Shown: piece after piece, positions 35,605 to 46,960 of the stretch
Layout of the letters: every line of letters starts with the position of its first letter
Numbering within the stretch: position 1 is the first letter of the stretch
Assembly (NCBI GenBank): GCA_050084985.1
Contig: JBITNC010000001.1
Span: 181,722,001 to 181,786,000, forward strand
DNA from: Nageia nagi
Taxonomy: Eukaryota; Pinophyta
Direction: 5' to 3'
DNA: 64,000 nt
Position numbers and translations under genes: made by a program
The notes under the pieces: generated by a model
The model's database searches: none
The model's input: only the letters and a program-made list of their open reading frames with translations
Told to the model about the DNA's origin: nothing

Positions 35605-36300
35605 TACCTTGGAGGCTCCTTAATTATTTTAAATTTTTGGGGGGAGGCATACTAACAATGGCTTTGACTTTCTTCTAATCTACTTCTATTCCTTTATTAG
35701 AAACCATGAATCCTAATAATTTACTAGAAGTAACTATGAATGCACATTTTAGAGGTTTAAGTCTTAATTTATACCTTTATAAAATGGTGAATACCTCTTC
35801 AAGAACTTGTATATGATCTTATCCTTTCTTATATTTGACTAAAATATCATCAACATATACCTCCATGATTTTGTGAATGTGCTTATGAAACATGATGACA
35901 ATTGCTCTTTAATATGTAGCTCCTAAATTTTAAATCCAAAAGGCATAACTATCCAAAACAAATTACCCTAAGGGGTAGTAAAAGTTATCTTATGTTGATT
36001 AGAAAGGTTAATCAAAATTTGGTTATAACTAAAAAATTCATCCATGAATGATAATGTATCATGACTACCTATACTATTGATAATCATATCAATATTTGGT
36101 AATGGAAAATCATCTTTTGGACAAGCATTATTAATATCATGAAAATATGTACATACTAGTATTTCACTAGTTGGTTTTGAAATAGAGACAACATTAGCCA
36201 TATAATCAATATAGTCAATAGGCCTTATGAAACTAGCATTCAAATATTTCTCTATCTCTTTCTTAACTAGTAGGGCCTTGGAAGGGTGCATCTTTTTAGG
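35605..36300 (-). pseudogene. T2 reverse transcriptase remnant
   Basis: The open part 36291-35968 gives HPSKALLVKKEIEKYLNASF, SEILVCTYFHDINNACPKDD, FPLPNIDMIINSIGSHDTL and SFMDEFFSYNQILINLSNQH. Here the equivalent T1 codons run without the frameshift seen in T1 near 8800. Further on the minus strand, EVYVDDILV is readable at about 35865-35838, so the catalytic YVDD is retained. Stops occur after TFTTP (35968) and through the thumb. The sequence just upstream (36513-36304) gives the lead-in FIEHYNNFSWSYDDMVELDH. Confidence 0.9.
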
Positions 36301-37309
36301 TTTTTATTTTATTGTCTTGATGTACTCTTTCAATGGTGGATTATGCATGATAAGTGAGTGATCTAATTCTACCATATCATCATAAGACCAAGAAAAATTA
36401 TTATAATGCTCAATAAACTTATTTTTGTACCTTTCTTGTTGTGGAAGAGGTAAGGCTACTCCAATTTGTAACAATATCTCATCATCTGAAGTGCCAATAT
36501 TGATGTGTATCAACTCCTCTTATGGAAATGTAAGATCTCCTTTTTGTAACAAGAATGGTAATTCTTCTATGCTTGGTACTTCATCCTCAACTACATATAA
36601 TGGATGAAATTGCAATACTTCATAAAAATTGATCTCTTGACAAAAATAAGCATATTCATTAAGTATATAAGTTTGTTTACATTTCTCACTATATTTGGGT
36701 AATTCTAAATGTGCCCTAAGTATTCAAGAAGATCATTATTAGTACTAAAATAATCAAACTCAAGAGATATAGAATCATCAATCCACGTATCTACATCAAT
36801 ATAATCTAATAATTATATTAAATTGCATTCTTTAACAAACTTAATGGGATACCATTTTTGTTTTACTTTCCCATCATTACCCAAGCCTATTTTGGTCATT
36901 TGAGTCTTATAGATATTAGGAAAAGCATGCATTCCTTATTCATATTTCCCTAAACCACCCCTTTATATTTGCAAGTTTGAACCATGTACTTATGAACAAA
37001 AGAAGAGGGAAAGATCTTACCCAATTTAGAAGATGAAGATATGTTTGTTGAAGGGGTTTGGTTTGACTTTTCAACTAAGGAAGAATAGGGTTGGTCATTA
37101 TTTCCATCATTATCACATCACTATAGCCTTTTGGTAGAATGATACACTACTAGTGACCTTTAATAGCTAACATCTTAGTCCATACCAAGTATTTCATAGA
37201 TGCAAATAGGTTTTTATCATCAATTATGTAGGTTCCCATACTATCTTTATGATCTACACCTATTTTTATATATTTTCCTATGGTGTAGGGCATTCCAAGG
37301 GCTCTATCT

Positions 37310-37680
37310 CATATCATGATGGTAACATGGAAAATTCTTCAAGATTAGTAACATTGAATAGTGCATATGGCTCAAGATCTTCCATGATTGTATGTATTTC
37401 ACCTTGGAATTCAAACTTCAATCTAACATGTAGTGTGGAAGGGATTGCATCCATATCATGAATCCAAGATCTCCCCAAAAGCATGTTATATGATAATTTG
37501 GACTCTATAACTTGAAATTTTGCTACTATAATCCTAATGCATGTAGTAATCATAAGTGTAGCTATTCCTAAATATTTTTTTGATGAGCTATCATAAGCCC
37601 TAATCCTAAAAGTAGCTTCTTCTAGTGGAGGAATCTCTAGATCTTTCTCTTGAAATTGAATCAAAAAATGATTAGAACAT
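37310..37680 (-). pseudogene. T2 aspartic protease remnant
   Basis: Open for 116 codons (37664-37314): IPPLEEATFRIRAYDSSSKK, YLGIATLMITTCIRIIVAKF, ESKLSYNMLLGRSWIHDMDA (the LGRPW motif as LGRSW), PSTLHVRLKFEFQGEIH. The active-site loop would lie just upstream, where the sequence (about 37665-37715) is degraded. The connector between protease and RT (36520-37310) carries no recognised domain. Confidence 0.85.
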
Positions 37681-38289
37681 ACATTTACAACTGGTCTATT
37701 ATCTACAATTGTTCATTTAACTTCCCATCCATGAACCATAGTTGTGATATATAAAATTGAACATTCATCTAATAATTCTTGATTGAGCTTCTCATATTTG
37801 TAAAAATAAATAGCATTGCATTCCTTAATGGTTTTAATTTTTTTAGAAATAATAGCAGCTAAAATATAATATATCCCTATGAACTTGATATGTAGAAAGA
37901 TCATATAAACTAATTTTTATAAGTGTATTTTTCAATTGATCAATCATGATATAAACTTTAGGATCATGTGGGATACTTACTTATTCAATTGTAATCATAT
38001 TTGGAACATGACATGGGCATCCTCTTCTTAAGTTAGCACAAACCTCCTTGTCCATTGAAATGATATTGATTGTAGGTACTTAGTTTGCAAGGCTTTCATC
38101 AATTGTATATATTTCTTTCTCCACAATCTCCAATATTGTTGTATCTAATATCTTGTAAAAATTTGTAGCATGCCCTTTTCATTGATGGTAAGTACAATAG
38201 GCATCAAAGCATCCCATGGACATATTATCATCTTGAGAAGAGCATTCAAGGGGATGTAAAAGTCTTCTTTTCATTATATCCCTCAAAAT

Positions 38290-39169
38290 AATGCATGATT
38301 GTATCAAGAATGGATATGAGTTCTCTTTTGTATTTTGATATATTTATATCTTTGTAGGGAAACTTGGTCTATCTACCATATGTACCAATTTTTCATCTTT
38401 CTTTGCATATTTTTTAAGTGTCTTAAACAAAGGGATTAAGTGCATATTTAAGCTCACCTAAAGATAATAATGCCTTCTATTTCTATAACAATTATTGAAC
38501 AAATACTCCAAAACTAATAGCTATAGCACTAGGAACATGCAAATTAAGAATAGGTATAATAGATTCATGAAAAATATCATAAATTTCATGTTCATCTAAT
38601 TTATTTTGAATATATTTCCATACCTTTTTGAATCTTGAAACATACTTCTCTAGGGTTTCATTGCTTCCTTGTTGGATTGCACATAATTTAGATACATTAC
38701 TTTGCTACTTGATGTTGTGCTTATATTGACCTATGAATGCTTTTACCAAGGTCTTAAATGAATTAATCAAATTACTAGGTAAAGCATAGAACCATTAACT
38801 AGCATATCCTTTTATACTCCTTGGGAAGAATTTTTCCATCAATCTCTCCTTTGATCCTAGCTTCAACAAGCACTCCTCTTGAAAGCTAATGTGATGTTGT
38901 TTGGGATTTTGTTCCCCACTAAACATCTTGAACTTAGGGGTCTTGTGTTCAAGTGATAGGGGAAAGTTGTGGATATCATCCATTAAGGGTGATGTGAATA
39001 TGGTATCATATTTATTTAAATTTTGTGGTTGTGAGATGTTAGAAGGTGTAGCTTGAATAGTATGACTAGATGTGGAGCTTCCTATATCAATCAATGTATT
39101 CAATGGTTTTTGCATCTTGAGCATATTTTTGTTCATATCTTGCATCAAGGAAAGGAATGGTGGATCCAT
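38290..39169 (-). pseudogene. T2 gag remnant
   Basis: The first 124 codons are open from ATG 39169: MDPPFLSLMQDMNKNMLKMQ, STSSHTIQATPSNISQPQNL, LMDDIHNFPLSLEHKTPKFK and the capsid start EECLLKLGSKERLMEKFFPR. It then stops (38795) and continues in pieces to about 38290 (residues matching T1's capsid part: long stretches of KTLVKAFIG.., HYASKFKKVWKY). The Met is near the primer-binding side with a short leader, which supports this start. Confidence 0.8.
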
Positions 39170-39237
39170 TTCTACATCATTATCAACCTAGGAAAAAGAA
39201 TTCATGATGATGGTAGTGTAAAACTATAAATCAAGTA

Positions 39238-39250
39238 GTTGAGTTCACCA
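39238..39250 (-). promoter_or_regulatory. Primer-binding site of T2
   Basis: Minus strand tggtgaactcaac, 3 bp after the LTR end. Confidence 0.6.
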
Positions 39251-39253
39251 AAA

Positions 39254-39906
39254 TGTAGACCCAAAATAATGTGATTAATTATTTATTGGGGTTAATTAAT
39301 ACACTATTGGTATACTTATTTCTTATTATCACATATATCTGAAATATTATAATGATGAGTAAAATGCATACACTTATTCTTAATTAGATCATATATTTAT
39401 TCCATTATAAGAAATATACATTAAAGATAGGCACACATTCATTCAATTAAACATTGTTGGCATCCCTTATTAGGTACATCACTAGCAGCTTAAGCTAAGT
39501 AATATAATAGATGCAATAAAAAATGTCATGATAAGTGAATGAAAGAATCATTAGATAGCACACATAAGATATAACTTTTGAATAATATTTGCACATAATA
39601 GAGTGATGTATCATGTGCTATAATCTCTCTAGGATCCTCCTCATATTTGTTTTCCCATGACCTCCTCCTCTTCTAAATATGATGTGGAGATGGTTTTTAG
39701 GTCATGTTTGATGCCTTTATATTTGAAAACATATTTACATGACTTAGATATTTTTGACCCCCTATACATGTCACAAGGTTCCATTACATAAATTACATAG
39801 CTTTGACATAACTTTGGGTATTAATTAACCCCTTTGTACATAATACATCATTGAGGCTCTAAAATGAATTATTCAATAAATAATAATTCATTTCTAGGCA
39901 TCTACA
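39254..39906 (-). repeat. 5' LTR of T2
   Basis: Plus-strand sequence starts tgtagacccaaaataatg and ends ctaggcatctaca. It matches 31153-31795. Confidence 0.9.
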
Positions 39907-39911
39907 CCTTG

Positions 39912-41290
39912 GCTAATACTTTTGAATAATTTAGTATTTAACATCATCATAATAAAATACTACCCCCTTAACCTCATCTTTAAAATATGATTCATCATTA
40001 TTATCCTTCATATTTTAATCTCTAACCTTCTTTTGTGAACACATCATTACTTGTTGCGACAAATCAAATCATATCTTGATATTTGCAACAAATGATCTCA
40101 TAAGAAGCCCTAACCATATTTGTGTCAATAAGTATTACTCCTTTTGTATCATGTGTACAACACATCAACCCTAATCATGGATTAATGTATCATCATCATA
40201 CTAAAAAAACTAGGCTTCCTCATCTATCAAAACCTCATGTTGTGCAATCAAATCCTTTGACCACTCCTAGTTAACTTGCATGTCATAGTTTAGGGCTACA
40301 TCATAATCTTCATCCCTTTAGATTACCATATAAAAATTAAAATTAATCAACTCAAGTTACCTATATTGGTCAAATTAATACATCCCATCAAGTAAATGAA
40401 TATGATCCTAATCTAAATAAAACCCAAGGTAACTTTTAACAAGTGTCCTCTCAACATATCATTAATTAAGCTTATTAAAATGTTAGTCAACCTACCCCTT
40501 TTATCATGTGAATAAACCATAATATAAAAGCTAAGGATACACCAATTGAATTTCTCATTAATAAATTAAATTTATTCCCAATCTAACATGAAACCAATTT
40601 TTGGAAAAGACATATAACAAGGCTATCAAGCAACATACCAGGCTCAAAGTGTGGCAACCCAACAACCTCTAACAATTCATGATGATATCTTTAAGAGGTT
40701 GCAAGATATAAATCAACCAACTTATTTTATCAATCAATTGTCAATGACCATATCAACCCCATATTTCCAATCATGTAATTTCCCTACAAGTTTAAATTTC
40801 CTCAAATAGTGAAGTTCAAAGGGAAATAAGATCCAAGAGAGAACTTGAGGCAATTCAAGTAATCCTACTATCTAATTTGAAATGATGATGTCATCATGCC
40901 TAGGAAATTTTCAATAACATTAGTGGGCCAAGATTTATATTGGTACAATAAATGTCCCCAACATAGCATATATTCTTTCAAGAAACCAACAAATCTCTTC
41001 TTGGAATATTTTTCCATCAACTAAAGGAAAAGGTCATATATCATAGACTTAACAAGAATATCACAATATGATGATGAGTCTATTAATGATTATGTGTATA
41101 TATGAAGAGAAATTATAACAAATTTTCCATATTCCTTACCATAAGAAGAGCTCATTGAGATATTTATTAAGAGTTGTAATAAGAAAATATCTTCCACCTT
41201 GTAAATTCAACAACATAAATCTTTTGAAGAAGAATTGTTGCAAGCAAAGCTTATTGAAGAAGTTAAGTTTCAATCAAGTAAGTGTTTATG
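39912..41290 (+). pseudogene. T3 gag, C-terminal part after the T2 insertion
   Basis: Continues the gag cut at 31152. Readable across stops: VKFKGK.DPRENLRQFK.SYYLI (about 40810-40880), NDDVIMPRKFSITLVGQDLYWYNKCPQHSIYSFKKP (about 40885-40990), then ISQYDDESINDYVY (41060-41100), REIITNFPYSLP.EELIEIFIKSCNKKISSTL (41105-41200) and QQHKSFEEELLQAKLIEEV (41208-41265). This is the classic retrotransposon Gag (capsid) domain. It is closely similar in pattern to T4 gag at 59090-59600 (PKEHLRH, NDALMLHIFP, LPQEELVKIFSQSCQ). No zinc knuckle or pol follows. Confidence 0.85.
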
Positions 41291-41747
41291 GATTTGAGAT
41301 GGATTAATATTTTTTCTCACTCTATAATCATTAATTAATCATTGAGACAATATCATTTCATCATGATGCAAAATCAATTCAAATTATGTATCATTTATCA
41401 TATCTTTTATCATGTCTTTGATCTTTCATCAATGAGAGAATCAAGCAAATCCTTTATTGTCTATCAATTTCATATGTATTTATCAAATTCTTGAGCATAT
41501 ATTGTATCAATCAAGTATTAATATCATATCATATCATGAATTTATAGGCATATTAGTATCTTTGATCAATGACCACTTTTTAATGACTTGACGATGTTTT
41601 GTTGACATCACCTTATTTTCCTTTATTAGGCTTGAGATATCAACTATCTTATGTCATAGTCAATATTGCATTGTCTTCCAACATATTAGTAGCTTATCAT
41701 ATTTCATGACCTTACCACTATCATTTGATCATTTATATCTTTTCTTT

Positions 41748-42680
41748 CCATTAAGTATGGGGAAAAGATATATTTTCTAGAGATATCCTTTGCCTTCTAA
41801 TCAACATAAGGAAAAGTTATCGTGCATCATTGTTATTTCTTGCTTTCCATTGAGCATTGGGAAAGGTTATGATTTTGAGCATTTATCATATATTTTAGAA
41901 ATGCATATTGGTTATATTGTAACAATGTTTGGTACCAAGAATTGTTATAGCCATATGTACCCTCAACACCACTCTATCAATTTTTATCATTTTTATTCCT
42001 TTTTCTTGTACACACTAGTTATGGCATGATAGTGTTGGATTTGTAAGATTTTATAGCTATATGTACCCTCAACATAATTAAATCAACTTTTATCTTTCAT
42101 ATACTTTTGTCTAGAATAAACTTGTTATGACATGATAATGTTGTCATTGTGAGGTGTTATAGCCATATGTACCCTTGATAGGACTTTATCAACTATATCA
42201 TTTTATCTTTTATTTATTGGTACAAACTAGTTACGACATGATAGTGTTGGCACCACAAGGTGTTATAGCCATACATACCCTCAACATGATTGTGTTAGGT
42301 TATTCACCCCATATTATTTATTGTGGTATAAACTAATTATGACATGAAAATATTGGTACTACAAGGTGTTATAGCAATATGTACCTTTGATATGAATTTA
42401 TTATCTTTTGCATCATTCTATACACATCACTTTGATCTTTTTCAATGTTTTCCATTCAACATATGGAAAATATATCTTTTGGGTATATCTCCTTTTCTTT
42501 CTATTAAACATGGGGGGAAATTTATCCTTTAGAATTATTTTTCTTTCTTTCCATTGAGCATGGAAAAATATTTGCTACTTTCTTTCTATTTAGCATATGG
42601 AAAGATCATCATAATTCATTTGTTACAATAACATAATTTCTACCATTATTTTTTACTTTTATTTCCATTAAACATGGGTT
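41748..42680 (+). repeat. Recurring 22-bp quasi-palindrome (tttccatt-agcat-atggaaa type)
   Basis: About eight copies flank the 106-bp array: near 41748, 41797, 41846, 42450, 42500, 42548, 42581 and 42660. The commonest form is ctttccattgagcatgg(g)gaaa, whose ends can pair (ttccat/atggaa). Confidence 0.65.
41900..42470 (+). repeat. 106-bp tandem array in T3
   Basis: The word ttatag(c)catatgtacc starts at 41945, 42051, 42157, 42263 and 42369, exactly 106 bp apart each time. Other unit words are gttatggcatgatagtgttgg and accacaaggtg. No coding. It lies between gag and the 3' LTR. Confidence 0.92.
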
Positions 42681-42964
42681 AACATTTCCTTTTATTTGTA
42701 TGCTCATGCCTTTGAGTGTGACTCACCTTGAATCATAAGAATTTAGTATGTCTCTTAGTTGATCACCTTTGCATTGATCATGTCATTCAAGAGTATATAC
42801 CCTTTAGCATATGGTAGGTTTGTATACCTCCACATACCCTTTCATTTAAATAAAATATCATTAGTCATTGGTCATTAATAATCATTATCAATATCTCATT
42901 TCTTCATCATCATCATTTCCCCTTTGGCTTTTGAGTTGATTTTTGTATCTTATGAAACCCATCT

Positions 42965-42978
42965 CAAAAGGGGGCATC
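42965..42978 (+). promoter_or_regulatory. Polypurine tract of T3
   Basis: caaaagggggcatc next to the 3' LTR start. Confidence 0.65.
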
Positions 42979-43472
42979 TATAAGCACCTCAAAATCACCT
43001 CCTACCTTTGATTGGTTTACATCTTAGTTCCTTCACCCAATCACTCCATCATAGCCATTTTTGTTCTTATATGTTGAGAATTGAACCAATATACTTGTTT
43101 CCCTATCCAATCAATTGATTAGCATATTAACTGGCCAACCAAATAGGTAGATTCATATTAGTTTAACTTATTTTTATTATTGTCTTAGCATAACATAAGC
43201 ATGTCATATTGCTTTCTAATTCCCATTTTTTTTATGAGATAGGGGTTCTACATTCCATCAAGCAAGTTTAACACCTCTTTTTGAGCACACTCTAGGTTCT
43301 TAAGGGACTAGAGTTTTGAGGCCTCCATCAACATTTATTTGCTTGTAGGTCTAGACATAAAGAGGATCCCTTCATCAATTTTGAAAAGATAAAATCTAGA
43401 ACTAGCATTGGTGGTGCAAATTTGATCCTAACCTTGTATAAAAATGGTATCCCTACTTTTAGGTTATCCATA
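42979..43472 (+). repeat. 3' LTR of T3, with internal deletion
   Basis: Starts tataagcacctcaaaat (TG mutated to TA) and ends ttatccata. It lacks about 330 bp that the 5' LTR has, missing at about 43150. Confidence 0.8.
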
Positions 43473-43477
43473 AGGTA

Positions 43478-44880
43478 AGAGAATAGGAAAATAATAAAAA
43501 AGAGAGGAAATAAAGTCTTTCACACATTGGTGGAAGAAAATAAAACATATAAAGGAAGGGGATAGGTGGATAGAGCTTATGAGACATGTATATAAGTAAC
43601 ACCCCTATAGGATGAAGGAAAATAAGGCACACCCTTGTAATGTTACAAATAAAACATGAAATAAAGTGATTGGAAAAGTTTACAAAAGATTATAATCAAA
43701 TGCAAAAGAGTGGAAAGATACAAATTTACAATGGAATACTGATTACATAAGATGGAATAAAATAAAGTAAATAAATACATGGTAAAAATATTTATACATG
43801 GTTTCTTGACCTAATATTTCACTCAATAGGTTTCTCCAAAATACTTGTTATTTCCTTAAATATGCTTCTTTCATCTCAAAGGACTTATATGATTAGATTC
43901 AAAAATGATTTAGTGTTCATTGTTCCTTACAAAGATGGAATACCCTCTTGAGATTTTTATTTCATTAAATTTCCATTGTTATTACTAATTTTCCATACCT
44001 ATTTAGGTTACCTTTGGTACCCAGGTGAATTCCATCTTCACTTTTTAGGGTCCTATAATTTTGACACTTATTATCATGTGGATATTGTTCTACTCAAATT
44101 ATACCTAATGAGATGTTTTGAATAAATAATTTTATTTCTCCACTACTTCTTAAACATGATTAGGTTGGGATGGTTTTAGAGATTGGTCCTTTTACATGTG
44201 TTATAGAATATGTTGATGTTATCTTTTATCACTAGACAAAAAAATGGGCTTTAGGGGCAGGAAATTTGAGGCGGTTTACTTACATTAGTTTTTAACCACC
44301 CTAGTATTTTCTTTTAGTGGTAGTTTCTAAGGGGTAGATTTTAGTCACCCCAAAAGAAATATATGAGGTAGCTAAAAACTTCCTCTTCATTAAACTAAAA
44401 AATAAAAATAGAAAGGGTATGCAAGGGAATATTTTTGATATTCCAGATATTTTGAGTTGAGGGGTTAGAAGGAGAGGGAAATTTGGTGTATTTGGTGATA
44501 TGAAAGAGAAGAGGGGAGACCAAAAAAGAGGAAACATGGTGAGACCAAATGATAGGAGACCAATTGATATCATATGATAGGAAATATATTTTCCTAAGAG
44601 ATACAAGCATGTATTTCAATTTGTGACCTTGTCGACTTGTAGAATTATTTTACATTCTACATATATGTTTGTGATTTATATTTTTTGCATTCTTTTAGAA
44701 AAATAATGAGTTCTATAAACATTGCAAATCATGATACTGTATTTGTGTTTACATTTTGTTAAACTTATCTTGGGTCTTGTGTATTCTTCCACATGTTTAA
44801 TGTATCTATGGGTCTTTTCAAAAAGCCCATCTTATTTATCATGTAATCATTGGAGACCATGAAACTATATTTTCTTGATG
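43478..44880. other. No gene recognised
   Basis: AT-rich. At 44270-44310 a gaggcggttta..ttaaccaccc pairing could be a DNA-transposon end, but nothing confirms it. Open frames at 44301-44619 lie on opposite sides of low-complexity sequence and show no similarity. Confidence 0.4.
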
Positions 44881-44984
44881 GAATGTATAAAATAAATCTT
44901 AGGTTATATTTTATTCTTCCACATGTTTCATTTTTCTATGGGCCTTTTTCAAAAAACCCATTTTGTGTATCACAGAATCATTAT

Positions 44985-46100
44985 AGACTATGAAACTTTA
45001 TTTGCATTATGCATCTTATCAAACAAACCCACAACATTTGATATACAAGCACCAAATTGATGCATTCACACATCCAATTCAGGTTTTATGGGTATTTTTA
45101 TAGTGAAGTTCAAAGTTTCTATAGCATACACAAATCACAACATTCAATTTATTAGCACCAAGTAGACACATCTACACACTCAATTTAGGGTTTATGGGTA
45201 TTTTGGAAATAAAGTTAAAAACTTTCTCAATATAGCCTTATTTAATCACAAAATTCAATTTTCAAGCACCAAGTAGAAACATGCACACACCTAATTCAAT
45301 TTTTATGGATATTTTGGTAGTGAAGTTCAAATCTCCCTCAGGATAGCCTACACAGACTACAACATTTGATTTATAAGCACCAACTAGACACATGAACATA
45401 CCATACTCAAGATTTATGGATTTTTAGTAATGAAGTTTATAGCTCCCTCAAGATAGCCTACACAACCAATAAGGTCAAAAATGAATGTATAATGCTTAAT
45501 CCTATGATTATAGGATATGCACAAAACTATAAAATTTATAGAGACTTTTAAGCAGATGCAATTATCAAGTGTAAAACTAGCTACATGATGAAATACTATA
45601 CTTTAAGAAAGTGTTAAAAACCAATACAAAAGTGGTAATTTAGCAAAAATAATATTATAATACTTAACAACTATTCAACCCAAAAATTTAAATGCTATGT
45701 TGTCTTACCTCCATAATAAGCACAATAAGATATGAAGGTTGGATGTCTCTCCCTCATGAAACTGTGTATGCATCATGCATCTTGTTAAATAATTCTCAAA
45801 ATTTTTATATTCTTCCACATTTTGCATACATGCCTATTAGTGCATTCACAACTATAAAATTCAATGGAAATCTATTTTTAGCTACTCTTTGATGGATTTC
45901 CATACCTTCTTCTATAGATCCCATGTTGGAAGAATAATACATCCTAGGAATAATGCAATAAGAGTCACTCATGCTATTAAAGTATTTTTAGCCCTCATCC
46001 ACTAGACCTATATGGTTGAATGCAATTAGAACACATACACATGTTTATATATGCAATTAGAACATATATAAAGGTTTCTCATCATAGTTTTGTTCTTTCC
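44985..46100 (-). pseudogene. PPR-derived scraps around the tandem array
   Basis: The minus strand at about 44985-45020 reads V-GLFDKMHNAN, and at 45770-45810 a second F(N)KMHDA-type start of a PPR motif. At 45940-45990 the rcaataagagt and ccctcatccact words match the PPR copies at 2.6 and 3.2 kb. Frames are broken everywhere. Non-functional. Confidence 0.55.
45035..45480 (-). repeat. PPR-sized tandem array, about 107-bp unit, four copies
   Basis: The word aagcaccaa(g/a)tagacacat recurs at 45049, 45153, 45263 and 45376 (spacing 104, 110, 113). On the minus strand a unit reads CMFLLGA.KLNFVIK / GYPEGDLNFTTKISIKIELG, i.e. the PPR tail (LNFIIKMPIKP..VWMCLLGA) reiterated. 105 bp equals the 35-residue PPR period, but the frame shifts between units. 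Confidence 0.7.
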
Positions 46101-46384
46101 TAAGAGATTTTTTATTTTTCACAAAAAAAGTTCTTAGTAAAGTAAAAACTATAGCCTACAAGATGTTCTTGAGAGATATTAACAATGTACTTACATTATG
46201 CATATTGTTAAAAAATTATTGGGTATTATGGTTTTTTTCAAATTATCACTTTTGGATTGGTTTTTGACAATTGGAAATTTTTTAGGTTGAACAGTTGCTT
46301 TCCTTTTCCAAGCCAATTTTTGGATCATATGGTAATGTATTTGAATCATTTCATATCATATCATGAATCTTATCTATATAGGGA

Positions 46385-46445
46385 TTCAAAACCATTACAT
46401 TTGATTTATAAAGCATAATGTAGAAACATACACATACCCAATTCA
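46385..46445 (-). repeat. Single copy of the 107-bp PPR-derived unit
   Basis: acatttgatttataaagcataatgtagaaacatacacatacccaattcaaggtttat aligns with the 45.0-45.5 kb units. Another partial copy is at about 47015-47060 (agtaccaagtagacacatgcacata). Confidence 0.6.
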
Positions 46446-46465
46446 AGGTTTATAGGTATTTTGGT

Positions 46466-46960
46466 ACCTTACCTTAATCATAGTGAGCTCAATTATAATG
46501 TTGGCCATGGGATCTTGAATAATGACCTAATGGAACACATGCACATGTTTATATATGTAAGTAGGACAAATACAAATGTTTCTCATGTTATTCACATTTT
46601 ATTCTTTACAAGTTATATTTTGAGCTTTTTTAAAAGCCTTTGAATGAGAAATAAAAAAGGGTTTTTACAAAGCACATAATATATGTTGGCCATGGGCTCT
46701 CAAAGGATGGTCCAATGGAACTAACCAGTCATCATTATATAAATATTATATAATATATGTAAATGATGAAAGATAAAGGCATGTTCATGATCCAATGTAT
46801 CATATGATATAAAATTATCCAAATGCACCATATGTTGATGATCAAGTGAATCAAATGATCTAGATGCACCAACATATGATATGAAATTATCTGATTACAC
46901 CATATTGGTATGAAATGATGCTACTATACTATATGATATGAAATTAATCAAATATGCTCT
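46466..46960 (-). repeat. Dispersed repeat, inverted copy of 22640-22935
   Basis: Contains ctcaa..aatgttggccatgggatc, a second gttggccatggg..ccaatggaact, gataaaggcatgttcatga and atatgatatgaaat words, the reverse complement and reverse order of the 22.6-kb copy. One part is duplicated. Confidence 0.7.

Larger units (their letters stand above)
31153..39906 (-). mobile_element. LTR retrotransposon T2, Ty3/gypsy Tat lineage, nested in T3
   Basis: LTRs are 39254-39906 (5' in element sense) and 31153-31795 (3'). Flanking duplications are cattg (31148-31152) and ccttg (39907-39911), one mismatch. The interior on the minus strand is gag, protease, RT, RNase H, second RNase H and integrase, then a 3' region with an antisense ORF and the 191-bp repeat, as in T1. 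At 8.75 kb it is about 1 kb longer than T1, mainly because integrase is complete in length. Stops throughout make it dead. Confidence 0.92.
28575..43472 (+). mobile_element. Retrotransposon T3: LTRs and gag only (TR-GAG-like), split by T2
   Basis: LTRs at 28575-29402 and 42979-43472 share start, end and most blocks. 5-bp flanks are aggga (28570-28574) and aggta (43473-43477). The polypurine tract lies just before the right LTR. Without nested T2 the element is about 6.1 kb. Its only coding content is gag. The 1.7 kb between gag and the 3' LTR holds tandem repeats, with no protease, RT or integrase. Pol-less elements of this type would rely on a partner's pol. Confidence 0.85.

Noticed and set aside
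41900-42470. Possible CRISPR array
   Set aside because: Period 106 bp with no conserved repeat/unique spacer alternation; eukaryotic tandem repeat inside a retrotransposon.
44301-44619. Overlapping minus-strand open frames (101 and 74 codons)
   Set aside because: Low-complexity Pro/Leu/Phe/Ser composition from a purine-rich plus strand; no similarity recognised.
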